Shown here piece by piece: positions 16,201-24,743 of a stretch of DNA of 64,000 nt (position 1 is its first letter; every line of letters starts with the position of its first letter). A program made the position numbers and the translations under genes. This DNA is from Salinicoccus hispanicus (GTDB lineage: Bacteria; Bacillota; Bacilli; Staphylococcales; Salinicoccaceae), in assembly GCF_009831115.1 (NCBI RefSeq), contig NZ_WUUK01000002.1:310001-374000 (forward strand), in the 5' to 3' direction. The notes beneath the pieces are model-generated. The model made no database searches, was not told where the DNA came from, and was given only the letters and a program-made list of their open reading frames with translations.

Positions 16201-17986
16201 TCCTGGTGACATAGAAAGTCTTATTGGTATGGTCATCTGCAGAAGCTGTCTTGACGTCTGTGACGCTTGCGTACAAGCCTTTGTTTGATCCGTTTATCCT
16301 TCCGACATACTTTGCATCGGAAGTAGTGACCGGCATAGTCACTTTAGGTGTTGTTTTCTTGTTGTAGAGGTCTGTATACTTCTCTTCAATGAGCTTTTCT
16401 ACATCACGGTAGGAGTAGCCAAACTTGCTGAAGTACGTATATGGATCAACGTGATTTGTACCTCCAAGATGGGTGCTTACAGCACTATGAGACCAAAGTG
16501 TACCCTTTCCATCCGCTTCAGCACTATCGACTGGCAGTTTATACTTGTACAGCAAATTCGCAATGTAATCGGTGTAGTTGTTAATGGATTTGGCAAAATC
16601 ATGCGTATTATTGTGTCTGACGAGTTCTACATGTAGAAATCTGGGATTTGCATTCGGTCCAGCACCCCAAGCTAAGTGATCAGTATCAGCGACTTGAATA
16701 ATGTTGTCCTTATCAACAAACGCGTGCACAAAAGCATTTCTGTAATTTCTGCTCATCCAACTGATTTCCCCATTGATGGTTGAACTATCATTGGCTGTTT
16801 CATGAAGTACAACACCTTCAGGTTTACCGATGCCATTCCGATAGTTATACTTCGGCAGGCCTGCAATATGGTTATAGGTGATACGTGGTGCAGTGAAGTT
16901 GTTACGATCGATGTAGTCGTTGATGTTTGTAACGGCCTGAGCAAGTGTCATCCGTGATGACGCAGCTGTAGATTGGAAGAAAGATCCGGATGCATCAGGC
17001 TCTATATCGTATTGTGCAAGCATGGTAACGAGTTCTTTTTCGAGTGTTTCATCTACAATGATTTCATCTGCATCTTCTTTTAAAGAGACTGCTTCCTCTG
17101 AAAGTGGTGCTTCTGCATCAACGTCCATACTTTCCTTGGACGTTTTTTCACTATCTTCCTCTTCAGTTTCATCATCTATTTCTTCTTCTGCCGATTCATC
17201 AGACTGAGTTTCCGGGGACGTTTTATCCTCACTGCTTTCCCCAGTATCATCGCTTGCTTCTTCCGCAAGCTCCTCTTCCGAGACATCAGTTACATCTTCC
17301 TCATTTTCTTTTGAAAGTGTGTTTTGATCCGATTCAGCATCCTGAACCTTTTCAGTGCTCTCATCACTATTTTCGGTGACCGGAGCCTCAGCTGTGATGT
17401 CTTCAGGCTTCTCAGATGTTGTTTCAGGTGCTTCCACCGTTTGTTCCGGCGCAGCTTCTGTTTCCAGGTTTTCTTTGATAACCGGTTCCTCGACTGGAGC
17501 AGTCTGTTCCGATTCATCAGGTACTGTATCTGGTTCTTGTGCAACTGTCTCTTCAGTTGATGCTTCTGCTGCAGGCTTCTCTGGTTCCGTGGTAGTTTCC
17601 GGTTTTTCTTCTTCGACTGGGACTTCGGCAGTCACTTCTTTCTCATTGCCGGGAGTTACGGCTTCTTCGACGGTGTCTGCAGCTGTCTCTTCGACCGGCG
17701 CTTCGACTGTCTCCACATCGGTGCTGGTATTTTCTACTTCTGCACCTTGTTCTGTCTCTTCTGTACCGTCTGATGGCGCGGCATCCTCAGATTCTATATA
17801 TGTATCCTCTTCTTCAAGGGATTGTATTTCTTCATTTTCTGCAAGGGCGGTTGCTTCTTCAACTGAATCTATATGCTGTTGTGTCGTTTCTTCCTTGGAT
17901 ATTTCTTCAGCCTCGGCGTTCAGTGCTGCACCAAAGAGAGCAGTAGAAATCAATGTAGGAACAATGAGTCTATTTTTATATTTCAT
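13256..17986 (-). CDS. atl: Bifunctional autolysin (amidase, GW modules, glucosaminidase)
   Basis: This 1576-residue secreted murein hydrolase is larger than S. aureus Atl (about 1256). It has a signal peptide (1-27, cleavage after AEA), an acidic Thr/Glu/Val-rich low-complexity region (28-335), an N-acetylmuramoyl-L-alanine amidase domain (about 350-530; zinc ligands H395 in VLHETA and H512 in TNHVDP) and five tandem GW double modules (about 548-1338). The C-terminal endo-beta-N-acetylglucosaminidase domain has catalytic E1449 in LHETGNG. In staphylococci such proteins are cleaved into two enzymes that separate daughter cells and bind teichoic acids through GW repeats. The ribosome site AGGAGGTACAG is strong. 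A WalR-like box lies upstream. The gene stands alone between divergent and convergent neighbours. Confidence 0.95.
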   Translation of the reverse strand: MKYKNRLIVPTLISTALFGAALNAEAEEISKEETTQQHIDSVEEATALAENEEIQSLEEEDTYIESEDAAPSDGTEETEQGAEVENTSTDVETVEAPVEETAADTVEEAVTPGNEKEVTAEVPVEEEKPETTTEPEKPAAEASTEETVAQEPDTVPDESEQTAPVEEPVIKENLETEAAPEQTVEAPETTSEKPEDITAEAPVTENSDESTEKVQDAESDQNTLSKENEEDVTDVSEEELAEEASDDTGESSEDKTSPETQSDESAEEEIDDETEEEDSEKTSKESMDVDAEAPLSEEAVSLKEDADEIIVDETLEKELVTMLAQYDIEPDASGSFFQSTAASSRMTLAQAVTNINDYIDRNNFTAPRITYNHIAGLPKYNYRNGIGKPEGVVLHETANDSSTINGEISWMSRNYRNAFVHAFVDKDNIIQVADTDHLAWGAGPNANPRFLHVELVRHNNTHDFAKSINNYTDYIANLLYKYKLPVDSAEADGKGTLWSHSAVSTHLGGTNHVDPYTYFSKFGYSYRDVEKLIEEKYTDLYNKKTTPKVTMPVTTSDAKYVGRINGSNKGLYASVTDVKTASADDHTNKTFYVTRKATYNYDDYYLVQSDLEDSYVGWVHENDLRKLERTAPTEYKKAFSVKNSNSYLFDTPWGTPTQRVSLKDYSSKKFVSDQIMKISNTNYLFGQFDGRSGWIKLSDLEEYVLAAPSPVATTPVESINAARLKDASKSVIYKSYKDKTGTARSQFDDYTLFTKERVNYNGNDFYSLYDSKNNAFVGWVKENDMNVYSKSAEVSHQKDYIINNLDKPLLSVAFGDDKQQIADYRSIGSYLFSAQKKVTVGALDYYYGTVGNSTGWAHYAHVTPIEAGEHKRVSDSSAARTRSSSSNKVYATPYATSAKTNGNLDDMTFNTKEKVTFRGKEYYSLYNPKDGKLVGWMNGEDLSTHHMTQEKKHVKFYVVDNLNNYLLEVAYGDKNQRVDSYRNTGSHLFTAQKHVKVGALDYYYGRTGGTYGWAHFAHVTPLDEVHHVRTNDSSAVRLKSSGEQKVKVLPYDVDGTANQNNMDRTFYTKERIEWKDNTVYSIYDAVTNKAVGWANAEDLSIYSMSQAKSHNVNYIVNNIDKPLLAAAFGDDKQQVGSYRSVGSYLFEAEKQVQVGSLHYYYGKINGQYGWAHYKHVTPEKEIAIDRRSSTHAGRIGATLDNGLYTSIYDIKGKPNTSFTNSTLFTKERVRFNNHDFYSVYSNVADNFVGYVRAEDISLKSMATPKRHTSDYHITNGESYLMAVPYGTYKQRVSQLANLNRDDFKAEQSVVIDGNTYYYGHIGSYSGWVSADSVGEYIVNTVPYNKSLEEVLDIQMRLSAKPQIWVSGGGWRDATRDEVRNYLDTSNQNSDTWNYTFLDLNRAQNISSTELNNKLLDGKGILDNQGLAFVRAAAQYGVNEVYLISHALHETGNGTSQLSKGVRLDENGNISENGTLYYNMYGIAAYDHNPVLEGARYAQRMGWDSPSKAVTGGAQFISSGYFNRNQTTLHSMRWNPASPGTYQYATDINWAYATARNLQNYYNQLGINGQYYTKHTF
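13972..16345 (-). repeat. Five tandem GW double modules in the autolysin gene
   Basis: At protein level, five units of about 158 residues repeat. Each has two SH3-like GW halves, marked by motifs such as FVGWVKENDM, STGWAHYAHVTP and the internal FGDDKQQ..YRS.GSYLF block. The units are diverged, so this is old amplification. They bind teichoic acids in related autolysins. Confidence 0.85.
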
Positions 17987-18070
17987 CTGTACCTCCTAAA
18001 AAGTTTGTTACACTTATATTTTAAATGATTTCTGCAGCGTTAGGTAGAAAGTTTTCCAAATTCATTAAAA

Positions 18071-18087
18071 AGTAATATAAATGTAAT
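18071..18087 (+). promoter_or_regulatory. WalR-like box upstream of atl
   Basis: The sequence AGTAAT-ATAAA-TGTAAT matches the WalR (YycF) consensus TGTWAH-N5-TGTWAH with one mismatch. It lies 85 bases upstream of the atl start and 26 bases before the divergent tagG-type promoter. WalRK controls autolysin genes in staphylococci. Confidence 0.55.
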
Positions 18088-18112
18088 ATTGTGGGACGCA
18101 TTTTGTAATGGG

Positions 18113-18141
18113 ATGACATCCATACTCTAAAAGATTATAAT
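18113..18141 (+). promoter_or_regulatory. Promoter of the second glycopolymer cluster
   Basis: ATGACA (18113-18118) and a perfect TATAAT (18136-18141) are separated by 17 bases, about 130 bases before the tagG-type start. This is the best promoter in the 290-base divergent region and probably drives the run of genes from 18275 to 29480. Confidence 0.65.
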
Positions 18142-18274
18142 GATACGAGTGGAAATTCATTCGGTTTTAATAGTCGATGCATGAAAGGCATCCGATTTCC
18201 GGATGGGATATATGAATGTTAATCATTATAAGCGAAGAAATTGGATTTTAAGCTTATTGAATCGAGGGCTTAGC

Positions 18275-19084
18275 ATGAAGAAAATTTATGACATTATAAG
18301 AGAGCAGTGGATACACCGCCACCTGATCTGGCAACTCAGCATCTATCAGATCAAGAGCCAGTATGCTAACCATTATCTGGGTGTATTCTGGAATATACTC
18401 CAGCCGGCAATGCAAGTATTGATCTACTATATTGTTTTTGGAATGGGGTTGCGCGGGGTCAGAGGAGATGTCGGTGATATACCATTCATCATCCATCTGA
18501 TATCAGGGCTCTTCCCATGGCTGTTCCTGTCCCAAGGTATAAACGCAGCATCAAACTCCATCCAAAGCCAGCTGAGTCTGGTTACAAAAATGAAGTTTCC
18601 ATCCAGTACACTCATATCGATTGCAGTTGTAAATAATATCATCAACCTGCTGATGACAACTGCGATCATTGTCATACTGAGTCTTTGGCATGGCTACTCC
18701 GAGCCGGTCCATTATCTCGGTTTCATATACTTCCTGGTAGCGTCGTACAGTTTCATTTTTGCATTTGGTCTTATTATGTCTTCTCTCATCATCATCATTC
18801 GGGACATGAAAAATGTGCTGCAGAACATCATTCGCATGTTCTTCTTCCTGACGCCCATCTTCTGGTCTCTCGATGGAGTGCATCCGGTTCTGCAGACGAT
18901 TACCGCATTCAATCCTTTTGCATACCTCGTCATGAACTACCGGCATTCATTTGTACTGTCTGAAGCGCCACTCTATGGTGACTTCGGAGACCATCTATAC
19001 TTCTGGTCATTTACACTGCTGCTGCTATACATTGGTGTACACATCCATTACAGATTCAGAAATAAACTCATCGACTACTTATAG
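18275..19084 (+). CDS. ABC-2 polysaccharide export permease, TagG-like (second copy)
   Basis: The start is the ATG at 18275 (MKKIYDIIREQW), with a GAGGG site upstream. The 270-residue protein has about six membrane segments and the TagG/RfbA-type ABC-2 features: QIKSQYANHYLGVFWNILQP before the first membrane segment, SGLFPWLFLSQGINAAS, and the C-terminal LTPIFWSL and FNPFAYLVMNYR motifs. TagG-type permeases flip complete lipid-linked polymers across the membrane. The 'true' tagG lies at 44509, so this is a second exporter. Its probable ATPase is the TagH-like gene at 26054, five genes downstream. The gene heads the cluster; the polymer is not known. Confidence 0.85.
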   Translation: MKKIYDIIREQWIHRHLIWQLSIYQIKSQYANHYLGVFWNILQPAMQVLIYYIVFGMGLRGVRGDVGDIPFIIHLISGLFPWLFLSQGINAASNSIQSQLSLVTKMKFPSSTLISIAVVNNIINLLMTTAIIVILSLWHGYSEPVHYLGFIYFLVASYSFIFAFGLIMSSLIIIIRDMKNVLQNIIRMFFFLTPIFWSLDGVHPVLQTITAFNPFAYLVMNYRHSFVLSEAPLYGDFGDHLYFWSFTLLLLYIGVHIHYRFRNKLIDYL

Positions 19085-19099
19085 GAAAGGTTTGAGAAA

Positions 19100-20023
19100 A
19101 TGATGAACGGCCAACTACAGAGCAAGATGGAGAAAATTCTCCAGGATCCCTACGTATTTCAGCTTATTCTGGATGAAGATCCTGAACAGGACATATACAA
19201 CGAATTCGATATAGATCAGACTCAGCAGCCTTTGGGGATATTCAATCATCGTCTGGTTACTGTTATTTCAGTAAAGTATATGAACGGCACTTTCTTTGTG
19301 CTATTCAAGCACGGCGGAGAAATCAGAGGCTGGACAAGCATAAAGAATTCGCATTATGTCTATCCGAAAGTGACAGAGTCTGTGAAAGTTGACCTTGAAA
19401 CATACACTGCGCATCCATTCAACAGCAAAGTAATGGGTCAGATGGATATGATGACCGAGTTCAGGGATCGTCTGCTTGCTTCGAAATCCTATGTCGAAGT
19501 CGATGGCACCAAACTCGAGATGCTGTTTGTAAAAGGGAATCTGCGTGGTCTGGTACACAGCAGGGAGCTTCAGAAGGGCAGAAACATGAATGATACCTGC
19601 ATCGTCCAATCGGATGCCCCCCGCTTCAGGGATTCCAATTTTGCGATTGAGCTTCCGGTAAGGGAAGAGGACTTCGAAGCGAAGATTGTTCTTTATTTTC
19701 CGGATCTCAAACTCATAAAACTCCAGCATGGTTCGCTCGTATCCTGGATGCATGAAGCTGATGTTGACTACGATTTCAGCCAGGTCGGCGACGAGCCTCC
19801 GGTGGTTCAGGAGGATGTACACCAGTACTACACCGATGAACGCCAGAAAGTCAAAGCGATCATCGACGGGCTTCTGAGAAGACAGATAAGGTTGGAGCAG
19901 GATGCGGATAATGCGAAGGCGCGTCTGCAGCGCATTGAAACTCTTTATAAAAATCTGAGGGAATCCAAGCTTGGGAAGATACAGGTTAAGCTCTGGGAAC
20001 GTCGAAAAAGGAGGGCGAAGTAA
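19100..20023 (+). CDS. Cytoplasmic protein with GW-like modules and C-terminal coiled coil
   Basis: This 307-residue protein lacks a signal peptide and membrane segments, so it should be cytosolic. Residues 45-160 repeat the GW module pattern seen in the autolysin: VISVKYMNGTFFVLFKHGG, IRGWTSIKN, YTAHPFNSKV, SYVEVDGTKLEMLFVKGNLRGLVHSREL. A third half-module follows to about 235 (IKLQHGSLVSWMHEADV). Residues 245-300 form a charged coiled coil. GW modules normally lie outside the cell and bind teichoic acids, so a cytosolic one beside an exporter permease suggests a role in recognising nascent polymer. It ends with TAATG shared with the next gene, indicating translational coupling. The homology is by eye and should be treated as inference. 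Confidence 0.6.
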   Translation: MMNGQLQSKMEKILQDPYVFQLILDEDPEQDIYNEFDIDQTQQPLGIFNHRLVTVISVKYMNGTFFVLFKHGGEIRGWTSIKNSHYVYPKVTESVKVDLETYTAHPFNSKVMGQMDMMTEFRDRLLASKSYVEVDGTKLEMLFVKGNLRGLVHSRELQKGRNMNDTCIVQSDAPRFRDSNFAIELPVREEDFEAKIVLYFPDLKLIKLQHGSLVSWMHEADVDYDFSQVGDEPPVVQEDVHQYYTDERQKVKAIIDGLLRRQIRLEQDADNAKARLQRIETLYKNLRESKLGKIQVKLWERRKRRAK

Positions 20024-22647
20024 TGTCTGAGTTCAAGAAGGAGAACCAGGAAATGGTCGACTCGAACAAAGAGGTTCAGAGTCTGAGCGAAATGAACAAG
20101 TCGGAACGTCTGAAATATTATACGAAACTTCTCGATCAGGATTATCTGAGAGCTATAGAGCATCTGAGCAATGAAAAAATGTATAATACGCGCCATAATT
20201 ATTATGAGAAGTTTGATCAGGATGGCAAAGTGGAATTTTTGAATGAAATTGCTCCCTATTTCAATAATCTAAGCAAAAGTAATGGCTCCCGCTACTTCGA
20301 TAAGCTGAAACTCGACATCGGGATAATCTGTGATGAGTTTCTATACCATTCCTATAAAGATGTCGCCAACTTCCATTACATCAATTCAGAAGGCGGTGGC
20401 CTGAGCAAATCTTTGGATTTCATTATTGTCGCATCGACATGGAGAGGCCTTGACGAAAGCTGGGAGCAGGTGGCTTCCCCTAGAAGCGGAAAGCGCCAGC
20501 GTCTCATGGAACTGATCCAGCATGCGAAGGATCTCGGCATCCCGGTCGCCTTCTATTCGAAGGAGGATCCCGTAAACTACGACCTATTCAAAGATATTGC
20601 CAGGGAATGTGATGTCGTGTATACGTCTGCAGAAGAGATGGTGGATGAGTACAAGAGCTACTGCGACAATGACAAGGTCCATGTCATGGAGTTCGGAGTC
20701 AATCCTGAATATCATAATCCTGTGGGATCCCGCTCTCGAATGGCTGAAGAGCATAAGGATCATGTCATATTCGCCGGCAGCTGGACGAAGAAATATCCGG
20801 TCAGAAACAAGGAATCGTCACAGATGTTTGATGGGACAAAGGAAAGCGGCTACGATCTGACGATCATTGATAGGAATCTGCATCTGAAACGGACACGCTA
20901 TCAGTTCCCTTCACGCTATATTGAAAATCTGACCTATCCGATGCAGCACGAAGATCTGATGAACACCCATCGTCTTTTCCGCTGGGCCATCAACGTCAAC
21001 TCCGTCAAATACTCAGAAACGATGTTTGCAAACCGGGTATACGAACTGCAGGCAATGGGCAACCTCATGCTGACAAACTACAGCATGGGCGTGAACAATA
21101 AGTTTCCGCATCTATTCATGGTCAATCTTAAAGAGGATGTCATGCCGATGCTTAGAAACCATACGGAAGCGGCCTATGAAGATATCAGAGCAAAAGGTAT
21201 TCGCCAGGTGATGCTGAATGATACTGCATACCATCGTATCGGACAGTACGCACGAAATTTCGGTATAGGCACACAGTTGAATGCTAAAGAAATACTGGTT
21301 GTAGTTGATGAGATATCGGATCTTGCACAAGAGAACTTCAATAGGCAGATGTATGCAAACAGGACACTGATGAAAAAGGCGGATGTTACATCCGAAGTGT
21401 TGAAACTGTATGATTTTATAACATACTTCAGTGATGAATATATCTATGAGGAGTATCATCTGGAGGATCTGCTTGCAGGTTTTGTATATACTGATGTTGA
21501 TTTCATTACCAAGACTGGAACAGATGTGCATGACTATACCGGCACAGTGAGTGATAAATTCCTGACCATGTTCGATGCTGATCTAATGGATGAAAGACTG
21601 GAGCCTGCCGGAAAGACGGGCTATGCAATTCCGATGACAGAAGTGATGAAAGAGTATCCGAAATCGGAGAATGTGTCAGAAAAACTGCTTTCAGTCATAG
21701 TGCCGATTCATAACAATGGACGCTATCTGGAAGACAAATGCTACCGTAGCCTGACAAGAGCATCGATTTTCGACAAGATGGAGATCATTTTCATCAATGA
21801 TGGAAGTACGGATGAAGAAACCATCAAGATCATCGATAGATTGCGCCGACGGAATCCGGATATCCGCTATTTCGCTTTTGAAGAAGGTTCAGGCAGTGCC
21901 TCCCGTCCACGAAACAAAGGGGCAGAAATGGTGTCGACAAAGTATATGACATATCTTGACCCTGACAATGAAGCTTCAGGAGAGGGGTATGCCGATCTGC
22001 TCGATAAGTTGCTTGAACATGAAGAGCTTGATATGGTGGTTGGCAATATCATCAAAGAAGATAACCACAGAAAAGCCAGTTTCCGCTACTCAAGTACTGT
22101 CAGAAAATATAATGAAGATCAGAACTACATCGATAACACACATAAATTCATGAAACATAGTGGTTTAAGAGCACAGAGCATCCAGGCAGTCATCATCAAA
22201 ACCGAAGTGGTCCAGAAAAACGACATCAGAATGGTTGAGGGCGCGGCTGGACAGGATACGATGTTCTTCCAGGAACTCATGCTGCATTCCAATAAGGCTA
22301 TGGCGGTAGATACATTTGTACACATGTATTATGCAGCTGTCAGTGGCTCGGTTACGAATACGATAGGGAAGAAGTTTTTCGATAAGTACTATCGACTCGA
22401 GATAGAGCGCATTCCATTCCTGAAAAAGCACAATCTGCTTGAGACATACATGCAGGAACGCTTCAACTTCTATGTCAAAGGCTGGTACATTGTACGTCTC
22501 GACCGCATAAAGCCTGAGGAACGGCATGAAGCGGTTACACGTTTCCTTGATATCTACAGCCTTTACGATAGCTATGCAAGACCAGGAAGTGAAGAACTTG
22601 ATGAAACCATTCGGCAGCTGAAGAACGAGGTTGGATATAGCGGTTGA
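20023..22647 (+). CDS. Two-domain glycosyltransferase (CgeB-like plus GT2)
   Basis: The 874-residue protein appears to be two enzymes fused. Residues 90-420 resemble CgeB/DUF3880-type GT-B transferases (IICDEFLYHSYKDV, IPVAFYSKEDPVNYDLF, HVIFAGSWTKKYPVR, and the late FANRVYELQAMGNLMLTNYS motif). Residues 553-800 are a GT2 domain of GT-A fold (LLSVIVPIHNN, IIFINDGSTDEETI, SRPRNKG, and LDPDNE near residue 647 as the metal-binding DxD-type motif). The GT2 part resembles staphylococcal teichoic-acid glycosyltransferases. The start ATG overlaps the preceding stop codon by one base. It likely polymerises or decorates the polymer handled by this cluster's exporter. Confidence 0.8.
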   Translation: MSEFKKENQEMVDSNKEVQSLSEMNKSERLKYYTKLLDQDYLRAIEHLSNEKMYNTRHNYYEKFDQDGKVEFLNEIAPYFNNLSKSNGSRYFDKLKLDIGIICDEFLYHSYKDVANFHYINSEGGGLSKSLDFIIVASTWRGLDESWEQVASPRSGKRQRLMELIQHAKDLGIPVAFYSKEDPVNYDLFKDIARECDVVYTSAEEMVDEYKSYCDNDKVHVMEFGVNPEYHNPVGSRSRMAEEHKDHVIFAGSWTKKYPVRNKESSQMFDGTKESGYDLTIIDRNLHLKRTRYQFPSRYIENLTYPMQHEDLMNTHRLFRWAINVNSVKYSETMFANRVYELQAMGNLMLTNYSMGVNNKFPHLFMVNLKEDVMPMLRNHTEAAYEDIRAKGIRQVMLNDTAYHRIGQYARNFGIGTQLNAKEILVVVDEISDLAQENFNRQMYANRTLMKKADVTSEVLKLYDFITYFSDEYIYEEYHLEDLLAGFVYTDVDFITKTGTDVHDYTGTVSDKFLTMFDADLMDERLEPAGKTGYAIPMTEVMKEYPKSENVSEKLLSVIVPIHNNGRYLEDKCYRSLTRASIFDKMEIIFINDGSTDEETIKIIDRLRRRNPDIRYFAFEEGSGSASRPRNKGAEMVSTKYMTYLDPDNEASGEGYADLLDKLLEHEELDMVVGNIIKEDNHRKASFRYSSTVRKYNEDQNYIDNTHKFMKHSGLRAQSIQAVIIKTEVVQKNDIRMVEGAAGQDTMFFQELMLHSNKAMAVDTFVHMYYAAVSGSVTNTIGKKFFDKYYRLEIERIPFLKKHNLLETYMQERFNFYVKGWYIVRLDRIKPEERHEAVTRFLDIYSLYDSYARPGSEELDETIRQLKNEVGYSG

Positions 22648-22665
22648 TAAGTGCAGTAATCAAGG

Positions 22666-22707
22666 ACAGTTTAGACTTTATAGGATTTCCTATAAAGTCT
22701 AAACTGT
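22666..22707. terminator. Perfect 20-base-pair hairpin between cluster genes
   Basis: ACAGTTTAGACTTTATAGGA pairs perfectly with its complement across a 2-base TT loop. There is no clear U-run (the next bases are TTATAA), so it may be an attenuator, an mRNA-processing site or a weak terminator that separates the glycosyltransferase gene from the acyltransferase gene. Confidence 0.5.
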
Positions 22708-22746
22708 TTATAAACCAAATCAGTATGATAAGTCGGGTGAGAGAGA

Positions 22747-24732
22747 TTGGAAATAAAAAAGCAATACCGTCCCGAAATAGAGGGACTCAGAATAATAGCC
22801 GCACTTCTGGTGGCAATCTATCATATATGGATGATGCGTGTCTCAGGAGGGGTGGACGTATTTTTTGTCGTTTCAGGGTTTCTGATAACAACGTCCCTTC
22901 TGTCGAAGTATGCTAGAGATGGATACGTCAAATTTTCCACGTTCATTCTTGGTCTTTTGAAACGTCTGCTGCCAAACGCACTGATGGTTCTCATTTTTGT
23001 TACAGTAGCAGGGTATTTCATTCTGCCTGAAGTCAGGCATTTTGATACAATGAAGGAAATCATTGCATCCCTCTTCTATTATGAAAACTGGCAACTGGCT
23101 GTCATAGGTACGGATTACCTCGATCAGACCAACGAAAAAAGTCCTGTACAGCACTTCTGGGCGATGTCCATCCAGGGACAGTTCTATGTCATATGGTTTC
23201 TGATTGTTTCTTTGACCATACTCATATTCAATAAGACGAAGTTTGCTTTCAAGAAAATATTCTTCACGATACTGGCAGTGCTGTTTGCAACATCACTTGC
23301 GTATTCAATCTATCTTACTGCAGTGAACCAGCCATGGGCCTATTTCGATACAAGGACACGCGTGTGGGAATTTGCAGTTGGTGGCCTGTTGATGCTGTTC
23401 ATTTTCAAGATCAGACTACCGGGCATCATAAGCACAATGATGGGCTGGATAGGTCTTGTAGGGTTGATCAGTACAGGGCTGCTGCTCGATGTCGAAGGCA
23501 GCTTCCCGAGCTATGTGGCACTATGGCCGGTCATGGCGGCTGTCTTTGTCATGCTGGCTGGTCAGAATCCGACCAGATTCGGTGTAGAGAAGTTCCTCGG
23601 CAGCCGTGCAATGGTCAAGCTTGGTGGATTGAGCTACGGACTCTATTTGTGGCACTGGCCGCTGCTCAGTTTCTATTATGTTATATTTAACACCAAGGAT
23701 GTCAGTGTCATTCACGGAATCGCAATCATCCTGCTGGCACTCGGTCTAAGCTTCCTGTCGACTAATCTGATCGAAAACCCGATCAACAGATACATCTCCA
23801 AAAACAATTTTACATTAAAAGCCTTCAGGCCGATATTTGCACTCGTCGTCACACTGGTCATTGCTGTCGGTGCATGGTTCGGCATCAGTCAGTACCAGTC
23901 CTCTGCAACCGCAAATCTTGCGGGCAGTAGTGAATACCCTGGCGTCATGGTCAATGTCGAAGGGTTCGACCAGACTTCATTCGAAGAGAAGGATCCGATA
24001 CCAGCAATGTCCGAAGTGAAGGAAGACAAAGAGGAATCCTATACGAATGGATGCCAGCAGGGCATTGATGAAGCGGAAGTGGAACTCTGTGAATACGGTG
24101 ATGTCGAAAATCCTGAATATATAGTAGCAGTTGTGGGTGGCTCAAAATCCACACACTGGACTTCTCCGGTGAAAGTCTTTGCTGAAGAAGATAATATCAA
24201 AGTATTGAATGTGACGAAAAGTGGATGCCGCTTCTCACTTGATCCGGTCAGTGCAGAAGACTGTAATGAGTGGAACGAGAACGTGGTCCAGAAATTGGTT
24301 GAAGCAGATGTGGATGCGGTAATAACACTTGCGGATATTGCGCGTCCGGATGAAACGGAGGTGCCACAAGGGTATCTCGATCAGTTCAACCGTCTAGAGG
24401 AGAATGGCATCGAAGTACTCGCTGTCAGGGACACACCATATTTCAATGAAGATATTCCAGAGTGTATCACTGCCAAAGGGGCGGATCATGAGGACTGTTC
24501 AGTCCAAACGGATGCCGTCTATCCAACACCATCTGCGTGGGACAAACTTGAAAATCCGCCTGAGAATGTACATTATGTAGACTATCATGAATATTTTTGT
24601 GAAGAAGATACTTGTGGACCAATTATCGGTAATGTCATTGGCTATTACGACCATGACCATATGACAAAAACCTTCGCTGAAAGTTTCGCACCGATATTGA
24701 GAGAAGATCTGATGAAAGTACTAGAATCCTGA
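22747..24732 (+). CDS. OatA-like membrane O-acyltransferase with SGNH domain (copy 1)
   Basis: The start is a TTG at 22747 (read as Met; MEIKKQYRPEIEGLRIIAAL), because no in-frame ATG lies near it; GGGTGAGAG precedes it. The 661-residue protein has the acyltransferase-3 domain of about ten membrane segments (EGLRIIAALLVAIYHIWM, GVDVFFVVSGFLI, HFWAMSIQGQFY, YGLYLWHWPLL). A C-terminal outside SGNH/GDSL-like domain follows, with nucleophile block VVGGSKSTHW and catalytic D-x-x-H in YYDHDHMTKTFAES. OatA-type enzymes move acetyl groups across the membrane onto peptidoglycan or glycans. Paralogues lie at 31938 (broken) and 34211. Its position suggests it acylates the cluster's glycopolymer. Confidence 0.85.
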   Translation: MEIKKQYRPEIEGLRIIAALLVAIYHIWMMRVSGGVDVFFVVSGFLITTSLLSKYARDGYVKFSTFILGLLKRLLPNALMVLIFVTVAGYFILPEVRHFDTMKEIIASLFYYENWQLAVIGTDYLDQTNEKSPVQHFWAMSIQGQFYVIWFLIVSLTILIFNKTKFAFKKIFFTILAVLFATSLAYSIYLTAVNQPWAYFDTRTRVWEFAVGGLLMLFIFKIRLPGIISTMMGWIGLVGLISTGLLLDVEGSFPSYVALWPVMAAVFVMLAGQNPTRFGVEKFLGSRAMVKLGGLSYGLYLWHWPLLSFYYVIFNTKDVSVIHGIAIILLALGLSFLSTNLIENPINRYISKNNFTLKAFRPIFALVVTLVIAVGAWFGISQYQSSATANLAGSSEYPGVMVNVEGFDQTSFEEKDPIPAMSEVKEDKEESYTNGCQQGIDEAEVELCEYGDVENPEYIVAVVGGSKSTHWTSPVKVFAEEDNIKVLNVTKSGCRFSLDPVSAEDCNEWNENVVQKLVEADVDAVITLADIARPDETEVPQGYLDQFNRLEENGIEVLAVRDTPYFNEDIPECITAKGADHEDCSVQTDAVYPTPSAWDKLENPPENVHYVDYHEYFCEEDTCGPIIGNVIGYYDHDHMTKTFAESFAPILREDLMKVLES

Positions 24733-24743
24733 TAGGTGATAAA

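Noticed and set aside
13972-16345. Regular repeats that could be mistaken for a CRISPR or satellite array
   Set aside because: The repetition is at protein level (GW modules), the unit is about 470 bases and the DNA copies are diverged; no spacer-repeat structure exists.
17355-17999. 214-codon Ser/Val-rich plus-strand frame
   Set aside because: It is the exact antisense of the Glu/Thr-rich region of the autolysin; the repetitive look comes from that low-complexity coding sequence.
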